This document shows, one piece after another, positions 7,146-15,691 of a stretch of 41,218 nucleotides of DNA. The DNA is from an uncultured Flavihumibacter sp. (lineage in GTDB: Bacteria; Bacteroidota; Bacteroidia; Chitinophagales; Chitinophagaceae). The position numbers and the translations under genes were made by a program. The DNA lies in contig CAMLRX010000033.1 in NCBI GenBank assembly GCA_946482545.1, positions 1-41,218 of the forward strand, read 5' to 3'. Below the pieces are notes generated by a model that ran no database searches, had not been told where the DNA came from, and saw only the letters and a program-made list of their open reading frames with translations. How positions within the stretch are numbered: position 1 is the first letter of the stretch; the number at the start of each line of letters is the position of its first letter.

Positions 7146-10100
7146 TTAGGAGAAAAGATACTCCACATCCTCTTTGCTCAGGCTCTTCACAAAACCTGTA
7201 TCATCTGAAATAAGGTCCTTCGCGAGCAGGCGTTTCTTCTCCTGTAATTGCAGAATCTTATCTTCAATGGTATCCTTACAGATCATACGGTAGGCGAAAA
7301 TATTCTTCGTTTGCCCGATACGGTGGGTCCGGTCGATGGCCTGTTGCTCTACAGCGGGGTTCCACCAGGGATCCACGATGTACACGTAATCGGCGGCGGT
7401 CAGGTTCAGGCCCACACCACCCGCTTTGAGGGAGATGAGGAATACGCGGCACTTGTCGTCGTTCTGGAAATGCTGGATGGCCCGTTCCCTTTCGGTGGCG
7501 GTGGTGCTGCCGTCGAAGTATTCGAACTCGACGCCCAGTTCTTTCATTTTTTCGCGGATCAGTCCCAGCATACCCAGGAACTGCGAGAAGATGAGCGCTT
7601 TGTGGTTGCTGATGTTCTCGGTGATTTCCCTTGCGATCTCGTCCAGTTTGATGGAGTGGTTGGGGAACTTCTCCTGTTCGTTCAGGATAGCTGGAGAATC
7701 ACAGATCTGGCGGAGCTTCATCAACCCTTGCAGGATGGTGAGCTGCGATTTCTGGATGCCCTGTTCATCGATGATACCGAGGATGCGGTCGCGGAAATCG
7801 TTGCGGTAGGCATCGTAAATTTTCCGTTGTTCCTCCTCCATTTCGCAATAAAGGATCGTTTCCATTTTTTCCGGCAGGTCACGCGCCACTTGTTCCTTGG
7901 TTCTTCTCAGGATGAAGGGGTATAGTATTTTGCGCAGGTGTTCTTTTCGTTCCTGCTCTCCGAATTTATCGATGGGAATGGCAAATTCCTGGCGGAAGAA
8001 CTCAATGCTGCCGAGCATGCCCGGGTTGAGGAAGTTCATCTGCGCGAAGATGTCGAAGGTATTGTTCTGCAATGGCGTACCACTCAGGCACAGCCGGTTC
8101 TTCGCCTTCAATACAGATGCTGCTTTGGTTACCTTACTCGCCGGGTTCTTGATGGCCTGCGATTCATCCAATACCACGTAATCGAAGGCTATTTCGGACA
8201 GAACCTTGATATCACTTCTCAACGTACCGTAAGTGGTGATGATTACATCGTATCCTCCAAGAATATCGGAGGAACGGGTACGCATACTCGAATGGTGGAT
8301 GATGTAGGTGAGGTTGGGGGTGAACTTTTTGATCTCGTTCTCCCAGTTGTACATCAGGGTGGTGGGGCATACCACCAACGCCTGCATTTTTCCCTGCGTA
8401 GCCTGGATATGGTGCAGGAACGAAAGCGCCTGGATGGTTTTACCCAGACCCATATCATCAGCCAGGATACCGCCCCAGCCTACTTCGTTGAGGTAATTGA
8501 GCCATTGGAATCCTGAAGTCTGGTAGGGCCGTAATATAGGCGCCAGGTGTGCGGGCGGTGGCACTTCCGCGATGCGGTGATCGGAATCGCGGAGGCGCTC
8601 GTATTTTTCTTCCAGTTGAATCATCAACTCCTCTTCATCGCGGTTGTCGTACAACTCGTCGATCACGCTGAGGTGGTATTTGGAGAGGCGGAGCTGGTTG
8701 GTTTTTCCTTCGCCTACCCGGAAGAGCAGTGAATATTTTTTGATCCATTCTTCAGGTAGCACACCGAGTGTTCCGTCTGAAAGATGAACGAATTGTTGCT
8801 TGTTGGCCAAAGCGCGTTTCACCTCGGCGATGGTGACTTTCAGGTCGCCGAATTCGATTTCCACGCGGGCATCGAACCAGTCGGTATTGCTGGAAATATG
8901 GATGCGGGTGGAGGGCTTGGCTGTATTGAAGCGGAAATTTTTGAGTGCGTCGAAGCCGAGAACGGGCACTTTCATGTCGCGCATGGCATCTACGAAAAGG
9001 AAGAACCAGTTGTTCTTCAGCACATCGGCGCCTTTTAATACCAGTTGCTGGCCACCTTCGGGCCGGATGAACTGCGAATGCAGGTTTTCCAGTTTCTGCA
9101 TGAATTTATTTTCCGCCGCCCTGTTGCGGTGGATGATCCATACTTTCTCGCCAGTGGGTACTACAATTTCCTCCTTATCACCTGAACGTGTATCGTAGCC
9201 TTTGTAATTGAATACTGGCTGGAACACCAGGTAATCGCCTTTTTCCTGCAACAACAGGCGTACTTCGGGTTCACCATCCTTCACCTCTTCCACAAGGGAG
9301 GAATCGAATTGTACGTGGTATTCGCGGGTAAGTGGCAGAATGGTATTGCGGAGGTATGCGGGCCAGTCGGCCTTGCTGATGCCTTTCTTTTTCTGTTGCA
9401 GAAACCCTTCGGCCTGCATCACATCTTCCGGTCGTTTCCAGGTGTACAGCACGCCGTTGTATAAAAAGATCAGGCTGCTATTGGTTTCATTCTCCGTGAG
9501 GGGAATTCTTTGTCCGTTCAGCCTGGCGAAAGCATGCATTTCAAAACCGTTGCCATTCTTTTCGATGGAGAATTCCGGCAGAATCGGTTCTTCCGCTACC
9601 TCAATGTTTTCGAGGTTTTTGGTGAGATAGGGCTTGCCTTTAGGGAGGAGAAAGAGTTTTTCGCTTCCCGCCACTTCATTCAGCAACTTACTCAGTTTAG
9701 GATGGAGGTATTCCACCATCAGCGATTTTGTTTCTTCCGGCAGGTCGTCGTCTTCGTGGTGCACGATGTTCTCCCAGAATCCCGAAAAAGGGGAGTTCCT
9801 GTTGAGGTATTTGGTGATTTCCGTTTCCTGGAAGCGGCGGAGTTGCGGTAAAAGTTGTTTGTCGGCATCATTCAGTTCCTGGCCGTCCACAAATTTGCTG
9901 AGGTCCAGCTTTTCGGCTTTTCCCGCGAACAGGTTACCGTTCTCCCCAGACTCTCCTTTTACGGCTTCTACCAGGAAATAAGGGTAAGATTTCTGCTGTA
10001 GATTAATAACCACGCCCAATGCGGAACTGGCTTTCGCGGTTTCCGGTTCGGGCATTTCCGTTTCCTGTTCCACCACCTGCTCCACTACCACGGGCTCTGG

Positions 10101-10925
10101 TTCGGGCTTTGGCAAACGCGCGTTGGCGGCGGGCGCCAGTCTTTTTATAGAAGTATCCAGTACACGGAGGAAGGGCTTTCCTTCTTTATAAGTGAATTCG
10201 AATTTCCCTTTCAGGTCATCACTTAAAGAGTAACCATAGGCCTCCAGTAGCTTGTTCTTTTCTTTGTCCCAGTTCCGGATGGTATCAAAATAGTGTGCCC
10301 CATAAGCGTGGAGCAGTTGTAGCAACAGCATTGTTTTGTGAAAACACAACGGGTGTGCGGTTTCATTACAGGTGCAACTGGTATCGAAGTTCCTTTCTTC
10401 GTTCTTCTGGATCACCACGGGGAACGTTTCTCCATCAATATCCAGGGAGGCCGTTACTTTCTCTTCTTTGGCGGAAAGAATGTTCACCTTCTGGGTGCGG
10501 AGCAGTTTTTCAGCTTCTTCAAAATCGACAGGGGCAGAGAGCATCTTGATCGTTTTCAGATCAATCTGCTTCATCTTAACGACAGTATGTTTCTGGTTGT
10601 AGGCAATTTCCCGGTTGCCGAGCATGTTCCGGTCCAGCAGTTCCTGGAGTTGGAAAAGCGCGGCGGATTCATGACGGCAGATGTCTCCAAGGTTATAGGG
10701 ACAACTACAACGGACGGAAAGGGTTTTAGGGTCGCGGAACTTCTGCACCTGCACCTTGTAGTAAGTGGCGTAGCTGTCATCTTTTACGCGGAAAAGCGCT
10801 GAACCCATCAGTTCATCGTATTCCATCAGTTCCACGTACCCGATGGCGTGGATTTTCTTTCCTCTTCTTATAACCTCATCCGTGCCGCTGTTGTAAACGT
10901 ATTTAATAAGGTGCGGTAAAGCCAT
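7146..10925 (-). CDS. SNF2-family helicase with two SWIM zinc fingers
   Basis: A 1259-residue Swi2/Snf2 ATPase, presumably a DNA translocase remodelling protein-DNA complexes. An N-terminal SWIM finger has C73, C75, C83 and H85 (CxC-x7-CxH). A second site, C184, C186, C194 and H196, has identical spacing. A long middle region of unknown structure follows, with an acidic linker near 275-300. The motor occupies about residues 800-1259: Walker A DDMGLGKT (about 825), motif II DESQ instead of DEAH, LSGTPLQNN (motif III), and the C-terminal lobe SLKAGGVGLNLTAADYVY, DPWWNPAVEQQAIDRTHRIGQ. Length and motifs look intact. The promoter would lie in 10926-11080; I see no clear element. It is a single-gene unit flanked by a terminator hairpin. 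Confidence 0.93.
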   Translation of the reverse strand: MALPHLIKYVYNSGTDEVIRRGKKIHAIGYVELMEYDELMGSALFRVKDDSYATYYKVQVQKFRDPKTLSVRCSCPYNLGDICRHESAALFQLQELLDRNMLGNREIAYNQKHTVVKMKQIDLKTIKMLSAPVDFEEAEKLLRTQKVNILSAKEEKVTASLDIDGETFPVVIQKNEERNFDTSCTCNETAHPLCFHKTMLLLQLLHAYGAHYFDTIRNWDKEKNKLLEAYGYSLSDDLKGKFEFTYKEGKPFLRVLDTSIKRLAPAANARLPKPEPEPVVVEQVVEQETEMPEPETAKASSALGVVINLQQKSYPYFLVEAVKGESGENGNLFAGKAEKLDLSKFVDGQELNDADKQLLPQLRRFQETEITKYLNRNSPFSGFWENIVHHEDDDLPEETKSLMVEYLHPKLSKLLNEVAGSEKLFLLPKGKPYLTKNLENIEVAEEPILPEFSIEKNGNGFEMHAFARLNGQRIPLTENETNSSLIFLYNGVLYTWKRPEDVMQAEGFLQQKKKGISKADWPAYLRNTILPLTREYHVQFDSSLVEEVKDGEPEVRLLLQEKGDYLVFQPVFNYKGYDTRSGDKEEIVVPTGEKVWIIHRNRAAENKFMQKLENLHSQFIRPEGGQQLVLKGADVLKNNWFFLFVDAMRDMKVPVLGFDALKNFRFNTAKPSTRIHISSNTDWFDARVEIEFGDLKVTIAEVKRALANKQQFVHLSDGTLGVLPEEWIKKYSLLFRVGEGKTNQLRLSKYHLSVIDELYDNRDEEELMIQLEEKYERLRDSDHRIAEVPPPAHLAPILRPYQTSGFQWLNYLNEVGWGGILADDMGLGKTIQALSFLHHIQATQGKMQALVVCPTTLMYNWENEIKKFTPNLTYIIHHSSMRTRSSDILGGYDVIITTYGTLRSDIKVLSEIAFDYVVLDESQAIKNPASKVTKAASVLKAKNRLCLSGTPLQNNTFDIFAQMNFLNPGMLGSIEFFRQEFAIPIDKFGEQERKEHLRKILYPFILRRTKEQVARDLPEKMETILYCEMEEEQRKIYDAYRNDFRDRILGIIDEQGIQKSQLTILQGLMKLRQICDSPAILNEQEKFPNHSIKLDEIAREITENISNHKALIFSQFLGMLGLIREKMKELGVEFEYFDGSTTATERERAIQHFQNDDKCRVFLISLKAGGVGLNLTAADYVYIVDPWWNPAVEQQAIDRTHRIGQTKNIFAYRMICKDTIEDKILQLQEKKRLLAKDLISDDTGFVKSLSKEDVEYLFS

Positions 10926-11084
10926 GTAAGTGAATTAGGTTTAATGATGGCCCTCACCCCGCTTCCGGTCCGGTACCGGAAAGGCCAATTTGCAAAAGTA
11001 AAGGAAAAATGAGCAGATTTTGAAGTAATATTTGAAGGTTTGAACAGCGGTTGACTATATCTTATTGCTTAACATTAAATTAGC

Positions 11085-11113
11085 TTGCGGTTACAATAAA
11101 AGGCGTATCTTCG
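11085..11113 (+). promoter_or_regulatory. Bacteroidota-type promoter of the RRM gene
   Basis: TTG (11085-11087) is followed after 18 bp by TATCTTCG (11106-11113), close to the Bacteroidota -33/-7 pattern TTTG / TAnnTTTG. The same TTG-N18-TATnTTCG layout is seen at the ArsR promoter near 40.1 kb. Transcription would start near 11119-11121, leaving a leader of about 120 nt. Confidence 0.6.
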
Positions 11114-11149
11114 CATCGTTAATTGAGCAACAGCCAAGTAAGTTGATGA

Positions 11150-11179
11150 TTTTCTGCTAATAGTCTTTTCTGCTAATAG
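11150..11179 (+). repeat. Tandem 14-bp repeat in the RRM gene leader
   Basis: TTTTCTGCTAATAG occurs at 11150-11163 and again, identical, at 11166-11179, separated by TC. Both copies lie in the predicted 5' untranslated region, 62-92 nt before the start codon. Tandem single-stranded motifs of this kind could be RNA-binding sites, possibly for the encoded RRM protein itself; that is inference. Confidence 0.75.
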
Positions 11180-11241
11180 GTCAGTATAAGTCTTTATTAC
11201 CCCAGCTTTTCTCAGTATTTATTCTTTTTTTAATTTTTAGT

Positions 11242-11562
11242 ATGAACATTTTTGTTTCAAACCTGAGCTTCAACGTAACCGATGAAGACCTGAACGATTT
11301 TTTTGCTGAGTATGGCGAAGTTTCTTCCGCTAAAGTAATCATGGACAAATTCACAGGCCAGAGCCGTGGATTCGGATTCGTGGAAATGTCTGACGACGAA
11401 CAAGCCCGCAAAGCAATTGCTGAGCTGGATGGTGGAATGGTAGAAGGAAGAGCGATCCGCGTTTCCGAAGCCCGTCCCCGCGAAGATCGTCCTGCCGGTG
11501 GTGGTGGTAACCGCAACGGCGGTGGTGGTTTCAACAGGAACAAGAGCTTCAGCCGTTACTAA
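11242..11562 (+). CDS. RRM-domain RNA-binding protein
   Basis: A 106-residue protein made of one RNA recognition motif (residues 1-80) and a Gly/Asn/Arg-rich tail. RNP2 is IFVSNL (3-8) and RNP1 is RGFGFVEM, with the aromatic residues that stack on RNA. The tail (GGGGNRNGGGGFNRN) resembles the flexible tails of cyanobacterial Rbp proteins. Related RRM proteins of Bacteroides act as global post-transcriptional regulators. The gene has its own promoter, a long leader with a tandem repeat, and a strong terminator 35 bp after the stop, so it is monocistronic and probably autoregulated or cold-responsive. Confidence 0.9.
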   Translation: MNIFVSNLSFNVTDEDLNDFFAEYGEVSSAKVIMDKFTGQSRGFGFVEMSDDEQARKAIAELDGGMVEGRAIRVSEARPREDRPAGGGGNRNGGGGFNRNKSFSRY

Positions 11563-11596
11563 TTGAAGCTTTAAGAGATAGACCTCTTATAAAGAT

Positions 11597-11628
11597 AAAG
11601 CCGCCTTTTTCGGGCGGCTTTTCTTTTT
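11597..11628. terminator. Rho-independent terminator after the RRM gene
   Basis: AAAGCCGCC (11597-11605) pairs with GGCGGCTTT (11613-11621) around a short loop, followed by a T-rich run. The A-run on the other side makes it usable on both strands, for the convergent gene at 11647-12705 too. Confidence 0.85.
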
Positions 11629-11646
11629 TATTCCCTTTCCATCTTA

Positions 11647-12705
11647 CTACTCTTCTTTCAGCTTCGTTGCCAGCGAAACGGCATAATTTTCCAGGGCCTT
11701 TTTCGCCGCGGCAATGTACTGTGCCTTCGTGGTGGAGATCACTACCGGAACCGCGTTGAAATCTTTGGCGAAGATGTTCTCTTTTTTGTTGAGGACTTTT
11801 CTGTTCGGATCCTGGGTTACCTCGTTCGCGAACTTCACGCCGGAGGAGATGTCTTTTTCAAACTGGATCATATCGGTGGCCATTTTCTGGTTGTAGAACA
11901 TGATCCTGCCGCCCACGGGCTTTCCGTCCCAGGTAGCGCCACCGGCCACTTTAAGGTTTGCGCCTACCGATGAGTTGAAATTGAATGCTTTTGTTTTGGT
12001 GATTTTAGTGATGCCGCCCGCTTCGTAACTAACTGAGGTGCCGGTTTTAGCGTCGCCATCCATCATGATATCGGCAAAATCCACCACGGTGTGCATGTAT
12101 GCTACCGGAGCATCAAGGTCGTCGCTGAATTTGCCGGCTCTTTTCATTTTGCCGAACGCGAAGCCGATGTTCATGGTTTTGGTAGGGTCATAAGAAATCA
12201 GGGTATTGCCGTTGTTGGCGTTCACCACTTCATAAACCTGGCCCTTGCGCTGGGTTTCTTCCTTTACTTTTTTTTCGTCTCCCGATTCATTTTCGGCGGT
12301 GTAGAAATCTGCTTTGGTAACAGTGCCCCAGTCTACGGTGGCGATGCCTGCCGCTTCCAGTTGCTGGTTCAGGTAGGTGTAGAAATGATCGCCCAGTCCC
12401 TGGAAATCTTCTTTAGTAAGATCACCATCGGTGGTTTCGAGGTATGCGGTTACTCTTCCCGTTACACTTCCACCCAGTGATTTTCTTCCGCCGAAGGCGC
12501 CTTTTTCGTTCTTGAGCATTTCGCGGGTGGTGGCCGTTTTAAAGATGATGGTGCTTTGTGCAACGGCCAGTTTATCGAGTTTGGGCACGATGGTCTTTTT
12601 TCCCATCGAACCACCGCCCTGTACTTTGAGGGCATCAGGGTCGGGTTGTGCCGAAGCGCTCATTGCCACGGCAAGGAAAAGGGGGAGTACAAGATTCTTT
12701 TTCAT
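11647..12705 (-). CDS. Secreted protein of unknown function
   Basis: A 352-residue protein with a signal peptide ending ...AVAMSASAQ; no lipobox Cys, so it is periplasmic or secreted. I chose ATG 12705 (MKKNLVLPLF) because it begins the signal peptide; upstream in-frame codons to 12804 overlap the promoter. The mature chain is alpha/beta with no motif I recognise. Segments such as QSTIIFKTATTREML and LNQQLEAAGIATVDW suggest a ligand or lipid-binding fold, which is weak evidence. A promoter-like TACCTTTA (minus strand, 12729-12736) with TTG 20 bp upstream (12757-12759) would give a leader of about 17 nt. Terminated by the bidirectional hairpin at 11597. Confidence 0.7.
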   Translation of the reverse strand: MKKNLVLPLFLAVAMSASAQPDPDALKVQGGGSMGKKTIVPKLDKLAVAQSTIIFKTATTREMLKNEKGAFGGRKSLGGSVTGRVTAYLETTDGDLTKEDFQGLGDHFYTYLNQQLEAAGIATVDWGTVTKADFYTAENESGDEKKVKEETQRKGQVYEVVNANNGNTLISYDPTKTMNIGFAFGKMKRAGKFSDDLDAPVAYMHTVVDFADIMMDGDAKTGTSVSYEAGGITKITKTKAFNFNSSVGANLKVAGGATWDGKPVGGRIMFYNQKMATDMIQFEKDISSGVKFANEVTQDPNRKVLNKKENIFAKDFNAVPVVISTTKAQYIAAAKKALENYAVSLATKLKEE

Positions 12706-12832
12706 TTTTTTGTTGGGTTTGAACAGGGTAAAGGTATTTGCGACGGAGCCCCGCTTCAATACCGTGTGGCGGGTATTTCTGCCGAACTTTCCCTTCTTTT
12801 GCACTGTTATTCATTCCACAAAAATTGATGTT

Positions 12833-13672
12833 ATGAGCAAAGTATGGTTCGTTACGGGCTGTTCCACAGGCTTTGGCCGGGCGCTGGCCACCGAATTACT
12901 GGAACAGGGCTACAGAGTGGTGGTTACCGCGCGCAACACGGCCCAGGTGGCGGATATTGTTTATGGCAAAGAAGACAGGGCGCTCACCATTCAACTGGAT
13001 GTTACCAGACAGGAAGAGATTGATGCAGCCGTTCAAACGGTAATGGATACCTGGGGAAGAATAGATGTGCTGGTGAACAACGCCGGTATCGGTTACTTTG
13101 GCGCATTAGAAGAAAGCGATGAAGCGGAGGTGAGGAAGATGTTCGAGATAAATGTGTTCGGCCTGGCAAACATGACGAAAGCCGTACTCCCGGTGATGCG
13201 CACGCAACGCAGCGGTCATATACTGAATATCTCCTCCATTGGCGGGTTGACCGCTTACCCGGCGCTCAGCTTTTACCACGCCACCAAATTCGCAGTGGAT
13301 GGTATGTCGGAATCCTTATCGAAAGAAGTGGCGCCGCTAGGCATTAAAGTGACCATCATCTGCCCCAGCGGTTTCCGCACCGATTGGGCCGGACGTTCCG
13401 CCAACGAAGCGGTGAACACCATTGAAGATTATGCATCCACCGCAGGCACCAACCGCAATACCATCCGTGGCTACAGCGGCAACCAGCCCGGCGATCCGGT
13501 AAGGGCCGCGAAAGCCATGATACAGGTCACCGAAACGGATCACCCACCGCTGCGTTTGTTGCTCGGGGCGGCCGCTGTAAAAGGCGCCCGGCGTAAGTTG
13601 GATGAACTGAAAAAAGATTATGATGCGTGGGAAGCTGTAAGCGTTGGGGCAGATTTCCCGAAAGCAGAGTAA
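12833..13672 (+). CDS. Short-chain dehydrogenase/reductase (classical SDR)
   Basis: A 279-residue classical SDR, probably NADP(H)-dependent. The Rossmann motif is TGCSTGFG (8-15), the NNAG motif is at 82-85, a conserved Asn is in EINVFG (107), and the catalytic Ser is in NISS with Tyr148 and Lys152 in YHATK. The C-terminal DPVRAAKAMIQV...PPLRLLLG segment is typical of the oxidoreductase subgroup annotated as YusZ/retinol-dehydrogenase-like; the substrate is unknown. I chose ATG 12833 because the domain begins at once. It is divergent from the secreted-protein gene and is followed 11 bp after its stop by a 52-bp palindromic repeat. Confidence 0.88.
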   Translation: MSKVWFVTGCSTGFGRALATELLEQGYRVVVTARNTAQVADIVYGKEDRALTIQLDVTRQEEIDAAVQTVMDTWGRIDVLVNNAGIGYFGALEESDEAEVRKMFEINVFGLANMTKAVLPVMRTQRSGHILNISSIGGLTAYPALSFYHATKFAVDGMSESLSKEVAPLGIKVTIICPSGFRTDWAGRSANEAVNTIEDYASTAGTNRNTIRGYSGNQPGDPVRAAKAMIQVTETDHPPLRLLLGAAAVKGARRKLDELKKDYDAWEAVSVGADFPKAE

Positions 13673-13683
13673 CCTCACCGTTA

Positions 13684-13735
13684 AAACACGTTACCCGGTG
13701 GCACCGCTATAGCGGCGCCACCGGGTAACGTGTTT
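13684..13735. repeat. Palindromic intergenic repeat, longest copy
   Basis: Two 26-base arms (13684-13709 and 13710-13735) form a loop-free palindrome with one mismatch, centred on TATA. It starts with AAACACGTTACCCGG and ends with CCGGGTAACGTGTTT. It sits exactly between two convergent genes and overlaps the stop codon of the trans-sulfuration enzyme. A-rich left and T-rich right ends would let it terminate transcription both ways. Confidence 0.9.
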
Positions 13736-14873
13736 ACACCAGGGCCTTTTCCAGGTCCTGAATCAGGTCGTTCGCGTCTTCGATGCCCACACTCAGTCTT
13801 ATAAGGGAATCGGCCAACCCGTTGCGGAGCCGTTCCTCCCTAGGAATCGAAGCGTGCGTCATGGAAGCGGGATGCCCGATCAGCGACTCCACACCCCCGA
13901 GGCTTTCCGCCAGGGAAAAAAGTTTTGTGGATGAGAGTACCGCGTTTGCCGCTTCAAGACTATCATTCTTTAACGTGAAGCTCATCATGCCCCCGAAGCC
14001 GCGCATCTGCGCTTTGGCCACGGCGTAATTGGAGTGGTCCTCAAAACCGCACCAATGCACCGTTGCCACTTTCGGATGCTCCCGCAGGTATCTGGCAATT
14101 ACGGCGCCGTTCTCGCAATGCCGCTGCATTCTTACATGCAATGTTTTTAAACCGCGCAGGATCAGGAAACAATCTTGCGGACCAGGCACAGCACCACAAC
14201 TGTTTTGGAGGAAATACAATTGTTGTGCGAGTTCTTCTTTGTTCACGATCAGGCAACCGTGCACTACATCACTATGACCACCCAGGTATTTCGTTGCGCT
14301 GTGCATCACGATATCAGCGCCCAGGTCAAGTGGGTTCTGGAGATAGGGGGAAGCGAAAGTATTGTCTACCGCAATCAGTACGTTTCTTTCCTTTCCGATA
14401 TGGCAAATCTCTTTGATATCAAGAATACGCAGGAGCGGATTGGTAGGTGTTTCGAGCCATATCATGCGGGTCCTTTCGTTGAGGAAAGGTTCAATATTAG
14501 AGGGTTCCGTAAGGTCAATGAAGTGGAATTTCAGGCCATACCTTTCCCAAACTTTGGTCATAAGACGGTAGGTGCCGCCATAGAGATCGTTGGTGCAGAT
14601 AATTTCGTCTCCAGGGTTAAATAACTTCAAGAGTGTATCTATCGCTGCGAGTCCGCTGCCGAAGGAAATGCCGTAAGCCCCGTTTTCTGCGGCCGCCAAT
14701 GCTTTCTGTAACTGATCGCGTGTTGGATTCTGCGTTCTCGCATATTCATATCCTTTGTGTTTGCCCGGGGCTTCCTGTACATAAGTAGAAGTCTGGAAGA
14801 TGGGCGTCATGATTGCTCCGGTGGATGGATCGGGCTCCACACCCGCATGAATGAACTTTGTGGCCTGTTGCAT
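13734..14873 (-). CDS. Trans-sulfuration PLP enzyme (cystathionine gamma-synthase/lyase family)
   Basis: A 379-residue Cys/Met-metabolism PLP-dependent enzyme. The PLP Schiff-base Lys is K195 in SATKYLGGHSD. YEYARTQNPT (41-51) supplies the Tyr and Arg that contact phosphate of the neighbouring subunit, Y98 stacks on PLP, and D170 (AVDNTFASPY) contacts its nitrogen. The C-terminal ESLGGVESLIGHPASMTH block is typical of the family. Members split between cystathionine gamma-synthase, gamma-lyase and related activities, and sequence alone does not settle which. No other methionine or cysteine gene is adjacent. The stop codon lies inside the palindromic repeat. Confidence 0.9.
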   Translation of the reverse strand: MQQATKFIHAGVEPDPSTGAIMTPIFQTSTYVQEAPGKHKGYEYARTQNPTRDQLQKALAAAENGAYGISFGSGLAAIDTLLKLFNPGDEIICTNDLYGGTYRLMTKVWERYGLKFHFIDLTEPSNIEPFLNERTRMIWLETPTNPLLRILDIKEICHIGKERNVLIAVDNTFASPYLQNPLDLGADIVMHSATKYLGGHSDVVHGCLIVNKEELAQQLYFLQNSCGAVPGPQDCFLILRGLKTLHVRMQRHCENGAVIARYLREHPKVATVHWCGFEDHSNYAVAKAQMRGFGGMMSFTLKNDSLEAANAVLSSTKLFSLAESLGGVESLIGHPASMTHASIPREERLRNGLADSLIRLSVGIEDANDLIQDLEKALV

Positions 14874-15181
14874 GGCGGTCGTTTTAATGTTTTACAAATA
14901 TGGAGATTTCCGCCGGGCTGATAAAATTATCTAGTCAATGCACATTTCTATTTTAACGATCACTTAACCCTGGAACGTGTAACAATCCACAAGCGGTGTA
15001 AATGCACGATCTGCAAGGGTTTCGTTGTGATGAACGGCATAGATTAAGTTCAGGTTGCCGGGTTTAATACAAGTAATAAATCATTTTCTTTCCGTTCCTC
15101 CCAATTACAAAAATACCGGAACAACGGAACGCTACTTTTACACCGTATTACAAAGCCATTTAAAACAAAAAACAAATTATC
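14874..15181. other. Divergent intergenic region
   Basis: A 308-bp gap between the trans-sulfuration gene (minus) and the PepSY-like gene (plus). Near the minus start there is a CATATTTG element 17-25 bp upstream, a fair -7 match. Near the plus gene TACTTTTA at about 15132-15139 is a possible -7 box. I see no riboswitch consensus, hairpin of note or convincing ORF. Confidence 0.5.
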
Positions 15182-15619
15182 ATGAAAAAGCTCATCCTGT
15201 CACTCGCCGTAGTGATCTCCTTCGCCACAGCCAAAGCCGCTGATCTTCCCATTACAGACGAAGTAAAAACAAGTTTCAAAGAATTGTTTGGCGCCGTGCA
15301 CAATGTGCAATGGAGCGAAGACAAGGGCAACTTCACCGCCACGTTCTACAACAGGGAAGTGAAGGTGGTAGCCAGCTTCACGGCTGAAGGTGAATTCAAA
15401 CATTCCATCCGTTACTACAAAGAAGATGGCCTTCCCACTAACCTCCGTAAGGGATTGGCAAGAAACTACAAAGGAAAAGAAGTATTTGGCGTTACTGAAG
15501 TTACTGTGGGCGAATCCACTGCGTACTTCGTGAAAATGCAGGATGCGAAGCATTGGTACACTGTAAAAGTTAATCCTGCCGGAGAAAATGAACTGGTGGA
15601 GAAATACAATAAGATTTAA
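15182..15619 (+). CDS. PepSY-like (BLIP-fold) exported protein
   Basis: A 145-residue exported protein with signal peptide MKKLILSLAVVISFATAKAA. The mature part resembles the PepSY-like/DUF2874 putative beta-lactamase-inhibitor-like fold common in Bacteroidota: FKELFGAVHNVQWSEDKGNFTATFYN, then VVASFTAEGEFKHSIRYYKEDGLP, then the second repeat ending in YFVKMQDAKHWYTVKV. These small periplasmic proteins have no established enzymatic role. Monocistronic: it has a putative promoter upstream and a strong terminator 33 bp downstream. Confidence 0.8.
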   Translation: MKKLILSLAVVISFATAKAADLPITDEVKTSFKELFGAVHNVQWSEDKGNFTATFYNREVKVVASFTAEGEFKHSIRYYKEDGLPTNLRKGLARNYKGKEVFGVTEVTVGESTAYFVKMQDAKHWYTVKVNPAGENELVEKYNKI

Positions 15620-15652
15620 GCTACTTATTCCGAGTGTTTAACCCAATGGGTA

Positions 15653-15683
15653 GGGGCGTATCGAAAGATGCGCCCCTTTTTTT
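15653..15683. terminator. Rho-independent terminator
   Basis: GGGGCGTATC (15653-15662) pairs with GATGCGCCCC (15667-15676), with one G-U pair and a GAAA tetraloop, followed by seven T. It ends the PepSY-like gene and lies 9 bp from the stop of the convergent SDR gene. Confidence 0.88.
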
Positions 15684-15691
15684 GTTTCAAC

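Larger units (their letters stand above)
10926..11241. other. Intergenic region between divergent helicase and RRM genes
   Basis: A 316-bp gap. It holds a good promoter for the RRM gene (11085-11113), a roughly 120-nt leader with a 14-bp tandem repeat and a pyrimidine-rich stretch before the ATG. The half nearest the helicase (10926-11040) must carry that gene's promoter but shows no clear consensus match. No credible ORF is seen. Confidence 0.6.

Noticed and set aside
12431..12832. N-terminal extension of the SDR to 12431
   Set aside because: It would run antisense through the secreted-protein gene; the Rossmann fold begins right at ATG 12833.
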